From Gnetum montanum (Eukaryota > Streptophyta > Gnetopsida > Gnetales > Gnetaceae), in contig MNCI01016282.1 of assembly GCA_015680685.1 (NCBI GenBank), positions 98,943 to 158,270 of the forward strand: DNA of 59,328 nucleotides, in the 5' to 3' direction. Below are positions 48,412-59,328 of the stretch, in pieces. Made by a program: the position numbers and the translations under genes. Below the pieces are notes generated by a model. It did not search any database. It worked only from the letters and a program-made list of their open reading frames with translations, and was not told the DNA's origin. The stretch's first letter is position 1. Each line of letters starts with the position of its first letter.

Positions 48412-49859
48412 GTTTACTTTCACATGAACTTTCATCATGAGCATGAGTCCCCTAACCAGTGCAGATGGAAGCGGAAGCAGAAGCCAATTTATCGTGAGGT
48501 TTCGGTTTCCCACGTTGGAATTGGATTTGGCTGTAGACCTGCAAACGTATTAATGTCTACTGATTTGCTCTGCTCTCACCAGGTGTCAATTTGAGCACTA
48601 GACTCCAAAACTGTCGCGCTCGCCCACTAGAATAATGACAAGAAAAAGAAGACTAAACCCCGCACAGAAGCAACTTCAGCAATCTGCGTTGTGACCCGTG
48701 ACAAGTCTTGAAGCACGAGAATAAAGAAAAGCCACCATCATATGCTAAAATAATGGATGCACCCACCGCAAGAAGGCATTTAGTGCACACAGTGTAGCCT
48801 TAATAACATAGCGTAGCTTATAAAAATGGTAATGCAGAACCCACTTGAAAAGCAGTCAAGGAGAGGTCGTTCTCAACAGAATTTGTTATCAGTTAAGGGA
48901 GGGGTCTGTTTACACACAGAAAAAATTGACGCAGCGGCCATGGATGCTTCCAGAAGTTGCTTGGAACTATGAAGAACGATTTTCAATTACGTTAACTTTG
49001 AGACAGATTTCGCCCGTGAATGGGGAATCATGATCATTCATACTCCATGCATGGACTAAGCCTTCCATTGGCCGTCCAGAAAGGCCACGGCTGCTTCGCT
49101 TACAATCAAAATCATTTTCATTTCACGGAAGCCTGTTAAAAATACCCTGCTAATCTTGAATCTTCTACTACAGACAATGAACGAACGCAATATCACACAT
49201 AAGTTGCGGCTTTGCCCTATTTTCAGAGCAAATTATGCTGCCTTTTTGACAGATTGGCCAAGCTGACAGATCCAAGATTAAGAATTTTTATATCCACCGG
49301 ACAAGCATTTTAGCTACGATGATTGAATGTTTCAACGTAAGAAAAATGAATTTCGACACATCTAATCAAAGAACGAACTATTCTCATGATCCAACATTTA
49401 ATTACCTTACACTTTAATCGTTATACGAGTTACTGTAAAGGTATAGCAAATGGAATCATCTTCGGCTTTTGTTTCAATACAGAGTGTAGGGGCAAATAGA
49501 TAGAATTTGCCGAACTTATGAATATAGACCTAAAATACGTTTTTAATATATTAATCACATTTTGCAATCAACAATGTAAAATATTTTGCATATTCTCATT
49601 CGAATCCATCATGATATGCAAATAACCGCGGGACGTCTGCAAAACTTGGTCATTCCATCAAAGATTGGTTTCGCAAGTTATCCACAGTTTCAAACCACGT
49701 TTCTGGCTGGGAAAACTGCAAATGAATATCAGTCAAATGTCACCATACAGTGACGAACATTTTTAATTTAGAAAAAGAAGTTGCATTCAGCAGCATGGAG
49801 ATAATGCAGCCTGAAGCTGATGTCCATGTTCAAACAATCGAACATGTAGTTTAATTAGG
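48412..49859. other. Intergenic: peroxidase promoter side and helicase 3' flank
   Basis: Separates two minus-strand genes arranged head to tail. It should hold the peroxidase promoter and the helicase 3' untranslated region. A minus-strand TATAAAAA-like word at 49285-49293 is about 870 bases from the chosen ATG, rather far, so the transcription start cannot be fixed. No other gene is visible. Confidence 0.5.
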
Positions 49860-52800
49860 TTACAGCTTCTTGTATTGTTCAATCAAACGGGATGCATGAA
49901 GACGTGATGTGGGATTCGTCGTACATCCAAGCTGTTGAAGATAACCAATCTGCCAATAGAAAAGAAACAAAATTTGATGAAATATGTCGTTTCACAGAAA
50001 CCATACGTGTATGCATGCCTGACAACCTGCAAGATTCTAATATAACTCTGTTACACATGCATCCCCTCCCGTTGCTTTTAGTTAAGGGCTGCCACTATAT
50101 TCCTCCATCGAGAGTTTCAAATTTCAAAAAATAATTGTCATAGGTTCCACTAGTGGCGTTGGAACCGAAGAAAGAGGCAGAGTTCGGCCATGGAACAACC
50201 AGCAAAAGTTTAAAAGGCTTCTTGTCAGGTGGAAAGTTTTTTTAAATTATTTAAAAAGTAAACGGGTCACTTGAAGAAAGCGGGTCAATAACAGAAAACC
50301 TGCTTCGATGTTGCAGCAGCTGAATCCATGACCCGCTCAGCAGCCTTCTTTTGAAAATGCTCCTGCATGGATCCAAAAGGAGAAGCGTTGTATTAATTGA
50401 CATATACAATAAAAAATGCTCGCAATTTTTACAGCGCAGAGGCAATCAACTGCGCATAAAGCCATGTGGAATTAAAGATACCACATTACCTGAGATGCGC
50501 GCGAACACTTTGCAAACACAGACATGGAATTATAAATGGCTATTAAGTTATAAGTTAGCTAATTATACTGATCATACTAGTGTAACGGTTGACAGTAAAA
50601 ATGTGGCATTAAAAATGGCTTATTTTAACAAAAATTTCCCCAAATCGTACGGAAGTTGGGGAGAAAAAGATTTAACTCATAAATATCGAAAACCATGTGC
50701 ACGGAAAGCATCGCCAGAAATGACGAAAACACATCACAAAGTCAGCCAATTAAATATGCGGGAAGCTCATTTTTCCATATGATTACCTTGTCCCAACAAA
50801 ATGATGTTGATAACGAATATATAACTATAGATTATACAACTTCCATAAGAGGAATAAGCATGTTTTACACCGACTAAAAAGAAAATCTACACTATTAAAA
50901 CTTGTAGACAGCCAACATGTGATCCCTGGACACGTTTAACCTTGCTCGTCTACATTACGTTTTGCAACCAGGCATTCCTAGACGCAAATCCGGTTTCAAA
51001 AAAACCATGGAAAGATATCCAGTTATCTGTGCTGAGGGCAACGTAATGAGAAGAAATTCTTTGAATGCAAATATTGGATCTCATGGTGGCATCTACCAAA
51101 CAGGGGGCAAAAATTTTGAAATTTGCATATACCTGCCGCTCAGCCTGCAGAAGAGACTTCTCGTCTGGTGGCAGCATTTCCCATTTTATTACCTAATATA
51201 GAAAATGTAGAATCAAAATGTTGAAGAACGAAAACAATGATATCAACCATCATTTAGTTTTAAAAAAGAAACAAACAAAAATACTTAAAGCAAGGTAAGT
51301 AGTTCATATATTTAAGTCAATCAAACATCTTTTCATATTTTGAATTCATTTAATCAATTTCTTCCGGCTTACGTGTTCAGCAAAAGAAATGGCCTCATCA
51401 TCCTTCAGACAGCACTTCAACGCTCTCAACACATCCTTAATAACAAAAAGCATATCAGTACTACAGTGATTTAGATATTCTGACTTAGAAATGTCGAGTC
51501 TTGACAAACAACACTGCACCTTATTCTTTGTTGTTTTACTTCGTATGCGTTCGTCAATTACGAATCCAACCTGAAAAATGTTTGTGAGCTAACAAGAAGG
51601 TGAAGGCCAAACAATTGTTGAAGACATATAAGCAGTTTATAATAGTTACTAGTCAATCATAACCTTGTCAAGCAAACGCTTTGGATCTTGAAATGCACGT
51701 TTTTTGGCCCATGTATGGAATAGGGATGCTATCATAGATCTTGCCTCAATGTTAAATCTGGTGATTGTAAGTCCATTAAATCGTTATGATACAAATAACG
51801 AATTTGTCCACATCCATATAATTCAACATAAAAACCTACCCTTGGAGAAAATTGCTTCTGATATTCACAATCCCTTTCATTGATACGTGATCACTGTCAT
51901 TTTCGTTTGGCATCTCTAATGGATTTTGCCTTTCATTGTGTAAGCTGTCTGCACCTATAGTTTGAGCTTTAGTGCATATTTCCAGTTGTTCGTCTACAGC
52001 ATGTGATGGCTCCAACATCTTCTTTGAACTCAATGTGTCTACCTGAAAAAAGAGATACGTTAAATTATGGTAACATCAAAGGACTAAACAAAAATTCCAA
52101 AAGCCAAATATGAAATTTACATGCAATTACAATTTTTAATTGTTAACGAATTCTTAACAATACTATACAAACAATAACAACCACACAAGCAACAATTCTG
52201 TTTATAATACATGTTGGCCTTCTTCGTATGACTAGGAGAACATTTAGGAGTGAATCAATATGTGCAGCATATTATAAGTCTTATAATCATTACTTCTGGT
52301 TGAAAATCGTTCCTTGAGAAACTTGGCCAACGCCGTGTGATCAACAAATTTAAATTGGTTCTCTTTTCTCAAAGGGGGTGTGGAAAATAATAGGTGGGAA
52401 CTTCAATAGTACATAAAACTAAATCCACGTGTTATATGGTATTGTTGTTTATATTTACTAAAGGATATAGGAAATTGAGTTAACCTCAAATACATAAAGT
52501 GCAAAGATTCTGGGGCTGAACCTTGAGTTGAATCAAGCCTTCTGCTTGTGAATACTAGTTTGAACTTACAATGATTTTTGAGAAGATTCAGTTAAACTAG
52601 ATCCTATAATATAAATGAAAATATAAACTTAGATAGTTTACTTCCAAATCTACAGAAGAATCGGTTTTATTCTCCTTAATTGGAAATTTAACAAGCACGT
52701 GCCTACTTAAACTAAACCAATTTACCAACCATTTCAAGCATTAATGCACATTTTCATTATAATTCATCTCATACAAATAATTACATGCATGAAACCGTTA

Positions 52801-53292
52801 CCTTTAAATCTATAAGATTCGCAGGCAACTCTCTCAAAAATCGAGATGGCTGAAGCAACTGCATTGAGTGAAAATTGATCGCATTATTAGTTTAAACTTG
52901 AAATATAACATACCATCGGTGTATCAGCTACCAAGAAGAAAGATGCATCACCACAACCTATAAAAATTTTAAAATACAAAAATGCCATAAAAAGAATTAA
53001 GGCACAAACCTGTCGATTGGAATCCATTAATACGTATAGAATATATAACTTTTTCCTTGCACGAGTCATTGCTACATAAAATAGACGCCTTTCCTCCTAC
53101 AAAGCAGTGATATTAAGATAATAAGAACCAATATAAAACAAGATGATAGGCCATTCACAGCACACTGAAACTATGTTAAGGGCATAAGCACCCTGTTTTA
53201 CGATTATAGACAAAACAAACCTCGAGAGATGTTGCACCATTCTTCACATTGCCATTTGATTCATGAAGCAAAGGTATCTCTGTATCATTTGT
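49860..53292 (-). CDS. SRS2/UvrD-like ATP-dependent DNA helicase, 3' part (ten exons)
   Basis: Superfamily 1 DNA helicase of the UvrD/SRS2 type, expected in the nucleus in recombination and repair. Exons in transcription order: 53221-53292, 53010-53096, 52802-52858, 51840-52042, 51664-51757, 51520-51570, 51373-51435, 51133-51192, 50300-50362 and 49860-49949. All introns are GT-AG, and the 840 coding bases stay in one frame for 279 residues plus TAA. The second exon reads [18 protein letters not shown], the diagnostic motif VI with its arginine finger. The first exon ([12 protein letters not shown]) is the segment that follows motif V in plant SRS2-like proteins. [12 protein letters not shown] and the C-terminal [17 protein letters not shown] also fit that family. 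Motifs I-V and the start codon are not in the window, so the gene continues beyond base 59328. No stop or frameshift was found, so it is probably functional. Confidence 0.9.
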
Positions 53293-53989
53293 CTGAAATG
53301 TCCCAAATTGTATAATTTTAGTGACAGTAAAGGATCGTATTATGACAGAGGACACAAGCTTATTAGACTAACCAAAATAATACTAAATGTGAGAATATAA
53401 TTATTATAACGTTCAGTTAAAAATCACTTCAGATTACCACATTATACCAGAAATAGTTGACACAGCGAAAACATTGTGAATTACCGGACTATGAAAAGAG
53501 AGGACAAGCAGTATAGTAATATATTTCAACTGAATTTCATTTGAAGGCTACAACTTTTTCACTGATTTTGCAGATGTATGTAAGACTAAAGTTTCCTTCT
53601 CTCTTTGTTAACTTTATTTCTTGATGCCCAGCATATTACATTGCTCACCTGAGCTCTTATTATTATTTTAATGAATGCAAAAGGCATGATATCTAAAAGG
53701 GAAAAAATTATTGCAAGGACCGTTAAAAATAACTGCTAGTAATTAGTATCATATTTATGGGACTATAGAAAATTTATTAACATTAGTAAAATGAGTGATT
53801 GCTTAAAGAAAGCACCTGAAATTGGGACTATCCTTCACATGCTATATGAGGCCAAATCGAAAGACGCATCGAAAAAACTATAAATGATATTTTAGGTGGA
53901 ACAAAATAAAAAAGTACATTCCAAAGGAATAGGAGCATGCTATCCAAAATAATTCAAGCAATGGCAATGAAGTAGATACTAAGAGGATA

Positions 53990-54795
53990 CACTAATGTAC
54001 AAAATGACAAAGAAGGAAGCCAAATTAGCAATAGCCAAAACTAAGTATGAAGTCCTAGTTTTAAGAGAAGACAGGAATAAATGAGGGAGAAAAAAAATCA
54101 AAAATACAAATTTGCAAAAAATCATAAACAAGAAATAGGAAGATATTGACTATGTCTAATGCATCAAGGAAGCCTATGAGAGAATTTTGGTAATGCATAA
54201 GCAAATTTTAGATACATAGAAAAATCAGTTTTATATATTTTTAATTAAGAAATTTCCAAGAGAGGACCTCCAAAAAGAAGAGCCAAATTTAGTATTGGTC
54301 CATGAATTTCCCTTCTCCAAGGTGTAGACAACCTTATCTAAGACAAATAAAGGCAAAGCTATTAGAACGTGTATCATTCTTATAGAAAGCTTCGAGGAAG
54401 CAGCAAAATTTGTGGATTCAAAATGCCACAAGGCTGTTTTGGATGCAGTTCATGCCTAGGAGAGGGCTTTTTGCGCCTGCACCTTGCTCCCCTCTCATAT
54501 TTGAAGGTGGTCAGATGTGGGGTTTCTTGGGGGTAGTTGTGCCCTTTTGTATCTTTTTGTTTGTGTGGTTCGTGGGTTGCTTATGCATCTAGAGGTGGCC
54601 CAACTCCGATTTTTGATGGAGCGACCTTGATATTTTCTCATTTGGTCAAGATGTTCCTAGGAGGCAACCGTCATCCCCGATTTTGCTTTGGGAGGGGGTG
54701 ACCTTTTGATTTTCAGTGAATAGAGCCAAAGGGCTGAATTTTGTGTTGCTGTGTTTATATTTTAATAAATTTCCTAAACTTTCTTAGAAAAAAAT
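53990..54795 (+). mobile_element. L1-type LINE remnant
   Basis: 54008-54090 reads MTKKEAKLAIAKTKYEVL, followed in shifted frames by YKFAKNHKQE and a CIK-EAYERILV-like reading. These resemble the K-x-AK-x-R / CIKDEDG linker ahead of RT in plant LINE ORF2. The RT itself is absent. From about 54410 the sequence looks like a plant LINE 3' end: GT-rich text with 'tttttgtttgtgtggttcgtgggttg', then 'tttaataaatttcctaaactttcttag' and a short A run (54786-54792). The orientation is opposite to the helicase gene. This is a family-level guess based on weak similarity. Confidence 0.45.
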
Positions 54796-55089
54796 CTTAT
54801 ATATATTTATAAATGTGCCTAATGCTTCTATGTTAATATGAAGACTTCCGATTGGCTGACATAAGCAAGTTTACTATTAATTTCTAACTTCTTTATATAT
54901 CTATATATTATTGACAAATGAGCATCGCAAAGTCTAACATTATTTTAGAATAATATTATGAAGTTAATACAATGTGGCTCCGTAGTTTATTTTCGCATTT
55001 AGTTAGAATTTTTAATTTATTGAATATTCAATATGTCAAGAATTTGAAGTTCTCATATCATGCTCAAATTTGGTGGAGTAACTTAATTT

Positions 55090-55350
55090 TACATCAAGAG
55101 TATAGATCTATAATTAGTTTCTTGATTCGAGTTGTAGATTTTGAGATTTTAATGATAAACAATTAAAAAAGTACCTAGTTGGCCTTTTTTTCTATTTAAT
55201 TAAAATATTAATTTACAGAAAAAACTTGTTACAACTGAACCAACGTGTAAAATGGTGGATGTACGAAAAGTTTGGTATCAATGATTTTTACTAGATAAAT
55301 TATAAAAAATATGACATAGATAAAAGGCCAAAAATAAATTGGAAATCCTC
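55090..55350 (+). repeat. Dispersed repeat, copy 2 (partner at 27840-28130)
   Basis: See the matching blocks listed for copy 1; same orientation, with many single-base differences and small indels. Confidence 0.65.
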
Positions 55351-56092
55351 ATAGCTTATAAAATAGTATAAAATAGACGTACCTTAAAACAAGCCAAAAA
55401 GGAAGGCTACAAAAAAAGTCAATGAGGAAAAGTAGGATAGTAATATGTCCCAACACATTGTTAAATGGTCTTTTGTTCAAGCCTACATTTTTCTCAATGT
55501 GAAAACATGAGAAGCTAGAAAAATTTAATGATGAAGATTTCAAAAGTTTGAGACTATGCTAATTCATTAAGAAGTTCAAGCTTGGTGCATATCAGATATT
55601 ATTGTTCTCTCTTTTTCATTTAGTATATGAGCATATGGAATTTTGCTCATTGTCTACTCCAAAAATCAGAATTTTTATGATGATTGTCCCTAGTTTAGAG
55701 ATGCTACTTTTTTCTTTCATAGCTGTTACCCACTATTAACTGTTTTCAGAATCCCTTAAAAAATTAACAATGATAACCAGTCATCTTTAGAAGTTTGTTC
55801 TCTGTCCTCTGTTATTTTTTCTTTTTATAAAGAATATCACAGACTATCCATCCTCCATTTTAGCCTGAGAAAAGAAAAGATGTATTTTTTTTTATAGATG
55901 GTAATTGATTCCCCATGATTCTGACTTCCAATTAAAGATATTCCATATACTGAAATTGCCTTGGGCTAAAGGAGAACATTGTGAGATCCATACTTTCATG
56001 AACTGTGCTGATAATTATGATTTCATATTTATTTTAGACCCTCATTTTCCTCTATGCTCAGACTTGTTTGCCAAACATTCAGGCCCTACCCT

Positions 56093-56112
56093 CAAAGGTT
56101 TTCAATGATGCA
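56093..56112 (+). repeat. 20-base exact direct repeat, left copy
   Basis: CAAAGGTTTTCAATGATGCA; the identical 20 bases occur at 58508-58527. The similarity stops sharply on both sides, as for a target-site duplication around an insertion. Confidence 0.9.
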
Positions 56113-56148
56113 GGAAAGGGCATCATTGAACATTCAGACAAGGGCATT

Positions 56149-57060
56149 TAGCCGGTTCTCAAGTGAATGTTATCGAGCACCCTCCTATGTTGTTCAATAC
56201 CAACAAAAGCTGCCACCTATTGAAATTCTTTGGCAGCCTCCGTAGTGCCTTTCCCATTTGGCTGCAGCCTGGCCGTAGTTCATCAAATGTGTCGACGGAG
56301 CACCCCCCACAGCATTTGACCACAAATATCCATAACAACATATAGGCATTTGTCCTCCCGCATCCATAGCCTAACCCCCCTCTCATGAGCACAATCAGTC
56401 TAACACTAACATTCCACCACCTCCTCTCTATCCCACTCACGGTCCACCCGCTCATGCTGCTCACGTTCAATGTTTTGCTACTCTCCCTACTGCATTTCCA
56501 CTCTGATCTATTCCCACAATGAATCTTCTAATGTAGCTCTCAACGCCAACTCCTTAAGATCCCACTTACACTACATCTCTTTTTCCCTGTCTACCATCAC
56601 GTGCTCTACCACACTCAGCTGCCAAGCAAACTCCTACTCGCAGACTTCTGACTTGGCTTCCCAAGTGATCCACTCAGCCCGTCTAGCCTCCTCAGCCACC
56701 TTTTCAGTTACCTTCGCCACCACCATACATGTACTCTCCTTGGCCAACTCAATTTCCATCTCCTTAATCATGCTTTGTGCTTCTAGGCGTTGAATATGCA
56801 CATGAACAGCCTCCAACTCCTCCCTGACCACCTGCACTTCCTCCAACACATGCCCACCATACCCCTTTTGTGGTCCCTCATCCCCCATGATAGACAAACC
56901 CCTCCCAAGGACCTCCACCACTTCCCTCCTCCTAGTATAGACAAACTTCAGCGCTGGTTGTAATTGCCTTGGTCCAAGCAAAACTACTAATTTCCATACA
57001 GTAATAATCAACCCTGAATGCCACCCACGCCACTACCACTGTAAAATATCAATAAAAAAC
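56149..57060 (-). repeat. Tandem duplication, unit 1 (about 910 bp), with minus-strand coiled-coil ORF
   Basis: Aligns with 57061-57971 over its whole length at high identity (about 90% in the blocks I compared). On the minus strand it reads a coiled-coil segment (56634-57011) containing LEEVQVVREELEAVHVHIQR, KEMEIELAKESTCMVVAKV and EEARRAEWITWEAKSE. A second reading at 56159-56470 includes CLYV-like, ICGQMLWG and PNGKGTTEAAKEF segments. The ORFs are too broken to be a gene. The protein resembles accessory or gag-like coiled coils of plant retroelements only in general character. Confidence 0.75.
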
Positions 57061-57971
57061 CTAGCTGATTCTCAAGTGTGAATGTTATCAAGCACCCTCC
57101 TATGCTATTCAATATCAACAAAAGCTATTGCCTATTGAAATTCTTTGGCAGCCTCCATAGTGCCTTTCCCATCTGGCAGTAGCCTGGCTGTAATTCATCA
57201 GATGTGTCGATGGAGCACCCCCCACAGCATTTGACCGCAAATATCCATAACATACAGGCATTTGTCCTCCCGCATCCATAGGCTAACCCCGCTCTCACAA
57301 GCACAATCAATCTAATGATGACATTCCACCACCTCCTCTCTATCCCACTCATGCTCCACCCGCTCATGCTGCTCACATTCAGTGTTTTTCTACTCTCCCT
57401 GTTGCATTTCCACTCTGATCTATTCCCGCAGTGAATCTTCCAATGTAGCTCTCAATGCCAACTCCTTAAGATCCCACTTACACTGCATCTCTTTTTCCCT
57501 GTCTATCATCATGTGCTCTACCACACTCAACTGTCAAGCAAACTCCTGTTCACAGGCTTTTAACTTGGCTTCCCAAGTGATCCACTCAGCCCATCTGGCC
57601 TCCTCAGCCACCTCTTCAATTACCTTGGCCACCACCATACATGTACTCTCCTTGGCCAACTCAGTTTCCATCTCCTTAAGCACGCTTTGTGCTTCCAGGC
57701 ATTGAATATGCACCTGAGCAACCTCCAGCTCCTCCCTGACCACCCGCACTTCCTCCAGCACCTACCCACCATACCACTTCTATGGCCTCTCATCCCCCAT
57801 GATAGACGAACCCCTCCTAGGGACCTTTGCCACTTCCCTCCTCCTAGTATAGACAAACTTCAGCATCAATTGCAATTGCCTTGGTCCAAGTGAAAGTCCT
57901 AATTTCCAGAGGGTAATAATCAACCCCGAATGCCACCCGTGCCATTACCGCCATAAAATATCAATAAAAAA
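57061..57971 (-). repeat. Tandem duplication, unit 2 (about 910 bp)
   Basis: Starts 'ctagctgattctcaagtg' (unit 1 has 'tagccggttctcaagtg') and ends after 'aataaaaaacc', as unit 1 does. The same minus-strand coiled-coil reading is present at 57534-57761 (MLEEVRVVREELEVAQVHIQ). The conceptual frame continues upstream on the minus strand only beyond unit 2 (to about 58210), suggesting that unit 2 retains the original 5' context and unit 1 is the added copy; this is inference. Confidence 0.75.
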
Positions 57972-58507
57972 CCTGGGCAGGTTGACCTATCGACCAAATT
58001 TCAGACGTTTCAAAAACATAAAGTGGACCCCTTGTAACTTCAACCTGTTTCCAAATTGACAAAATAACAATCCACCAAATCCACCTCCTCCTGCCAAAAC
58101 CTCAACAATGCTGATCTCAGGATATGCCTACTCACCATTTTAAGGATGGCCTCCTTGAAAAAGACCTATGTGTCCTAAAAACCCCTACCATGAGGAAGAA
58201 CGACTTCCTCCAATGACAGTACCCCTAGGCAATCAACCAGCAATGCCTTGTACCTTTAATGAATGGGTTGCATTGTTTATTTATTTTACATACACCCTAC
58301 TAACATGCTCTGGTCCCCCAAAAAAAAGGTTCTCATACCCCTAAGGAGAATAGGATTAGTATGGTGTTTTGGCATCGCATTTGTGTGTCTCCATCTTGCT
58401 TCTTGTGCTAGAGATGAGTGCTGCTATCCAACCGTACCCATACATAAGCTTACTTCAGCTTAATATCCTAAGCCATTGGAACCAAGGGGGTTGAGTTACA
58501 CAACACC

Positions 58508-58527
58508 CAAAGGTTTTCAATGATGCA
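58508..58527 (+). repeat. 20-base exact direct repeat, right copy
   Basis: Identical to 56093-56112. Confidence 0.9.
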
Positions 58528-59328
58528 AGTGCCATTCGTAAGTATATATACCCACATCACATATGATCCCCAGACACCTATAGTCCAAAAATGGTGGTTG
58601 AGCCAAGCCTTGTTTATGTAGCAAAGAACCCAAAGATAACCCAACTCATGGCCAAATGATGACCAGATTCTTCAAGTTGGATGGCCCAATGCAACACCAC
58701 ATTGCATGGGCAAAGTCATTAAACCTAATATATTTTTTATCTCCAACCACTAAAGCCTATCATAAATTAAATGATCTTATTTGGCAGAAACATAGTGGAG
58801 GATTAGGATTACATCCAACTACATCCATTGGTGTCGCTTGTGAACTAAAACTCGAAACAAGTGACTCATATAAATATTTGAACTTTCTAGCTTATTTAGT
58901 GATGAGAGTATTAGCCATCATCCTTGGTTATATTGGTCTTTGAGGTATCATAGGACTGCTAAAGATAGGTGATATGCAATTGATGAATCAATCCTTAAAA
59001 TTATAAAGAGTAGTAAGGTCTCATCCCATCAGCAACTTGTTATGACTAATGAGGGAAGGAGGTTTATAGGCCCTATAATCAACCCATCATTAAAAATGAG
59101 TTATATCTTTATTAGTTGCTAATGTAAGTATAGCATGATGTTTTCAGAAGATTGGAGAAAAAATTGTATTGATATTAGAAGGGGGGTTATTAGGAGTATT
59201 ACAAAATCATCATCATCATCATCCTAGCCTTGTCCCAATAAAATGGGATCAATTACATGATTTTTTCTTTACCATTCACCTCTATGAAGAGCCTTTAAAT
59301 CATCTTTGATTGTTTTTTTCTATGTATT
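58528..59328. other. Right edge: AT-rich sequence with (TCA)n and possible RTE-type end
   Basis: An ORF at 58656-58943 has no family signature. Near 59207 a (ATC)n run is followed by 'ctagccttgtcccaataaaa' and 'tgggatcaattacatg'. This resembles the stereotyped sequence next to (ATC)n at ends of plant RTE-type LINE copies, recalled as a common plant repeat signature. No coding part of such an element is visible. Confidence 0.35.

Larger units (their letters stand above)
53293..59328 (-). other. Presumed long helicase intron running past the window edge
   Basis: The first visible helicase exon has a good acceptor at 53293-53294 (minus-strand AG). The exon carrying motif V should precede it, but I could not find the expected GLEWD-type coding segment on the minus strand up to 59328. 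The intron is therefore at least 6.0 kb. It contains a LINE remnant, a dispersed repeat, a tandem duplication and an RTE-like end. The alternative is that a rearrangement separated the two halves of the gene. Confidence 0.6.

Noticed and set aside
48208-48594. Plus-strand ORF with Cys/His stretch
   Set aside because: Antisense shadow of peroxidase exon 1 and its 5' flank.
54410-54592. Small ORF rich in Phe and Trp
   Set aside because: Lies in the presumed LINE 3' untranslated end; no coding signature.
1-59328. tRNA, rRNA, snRNA genes, riboswitches, CRISPR arrays
   Set aside because: No cloverleaf-type box A/box B pairs, rRNA blocks or spaced identical repeats were seen; the tRNA-like matches are retrotransposon primer sites.

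Overview
The window looks like nuclear DNA from a seed plant with a large, repeat-filled genome, possibly a gymnosperm; the organism is inferred. The reasons are: two plant-type genes with GT-AG introns, one intron running past 6 kb; several decayed LTR retrotransposons with plant primer-binding sites (tRNA-iMet and tRNA-Asp types); a pentatricopeptide-repeat fragment; and intronless, broken copies of plant genes. There is no sign of bacterial operons, CRISPR arrays or phage.

Layout. 1-494 is the right part of an Athila-like LTR cut by the window edge. 2156-7406 is a complete but non-autonomous LTR retrotransposon (target duplication ATCTT on both sides, iMet-type primer site). Instead of gag-pol it carries a decayed, intronless copy of a CCR4-type deadenylase gene. 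8918-14580 is a Ty1/copia element with ~1.2 kb LTRs and a broken gag but no recognisable pol. 15573-15806 is a PPR fragment. 18428-25591 (element 1) is a complete Athila-like Ty3/gypsy element with target duplication GGTAG; it keeps decayed gag and protease but has lost reverse transcriptase, RNase H and integrase. A broken cullin copy follows on the minus strand (about 25830-26970), then a copia gag-integrase fragment (about 29250-31520). 31521-44361 (element 2) is a longer Athila-like element with decayed gag, protease, RT, RNase H, integrase and an extra coiled-coil ORF; its two outer LTRs are of different subfamilies.

The gene-bearing part is 46-53 kb, minus strand. A four-exon class III peroxidase (46306-48411) appears intact. 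About 1.45 kb upstream of it is the 3' half of an SRS2/UvrD-like DNA helicase gene: ten exons (49860-53292) joining in one frame for 279 residues and including helicase motif VI. The rest of that gene must lie beyond the right edge, so 53293-59328 is probably one intron. It holds a LINE remnant, a ~910 bp tandem duplication and an exact 20-base repeat flanking it.

The most notable observations are the CCR4-like sequence inside a well-bounded LTR element, the pol-less and pol-bearing Athila pair, the chimeric LTRs of element 2, the ~2.4 kb block with exact 20-base flanks in the helicase intron, and three single-N positions flanked by near-exact duplications that look like assembly artefacts.
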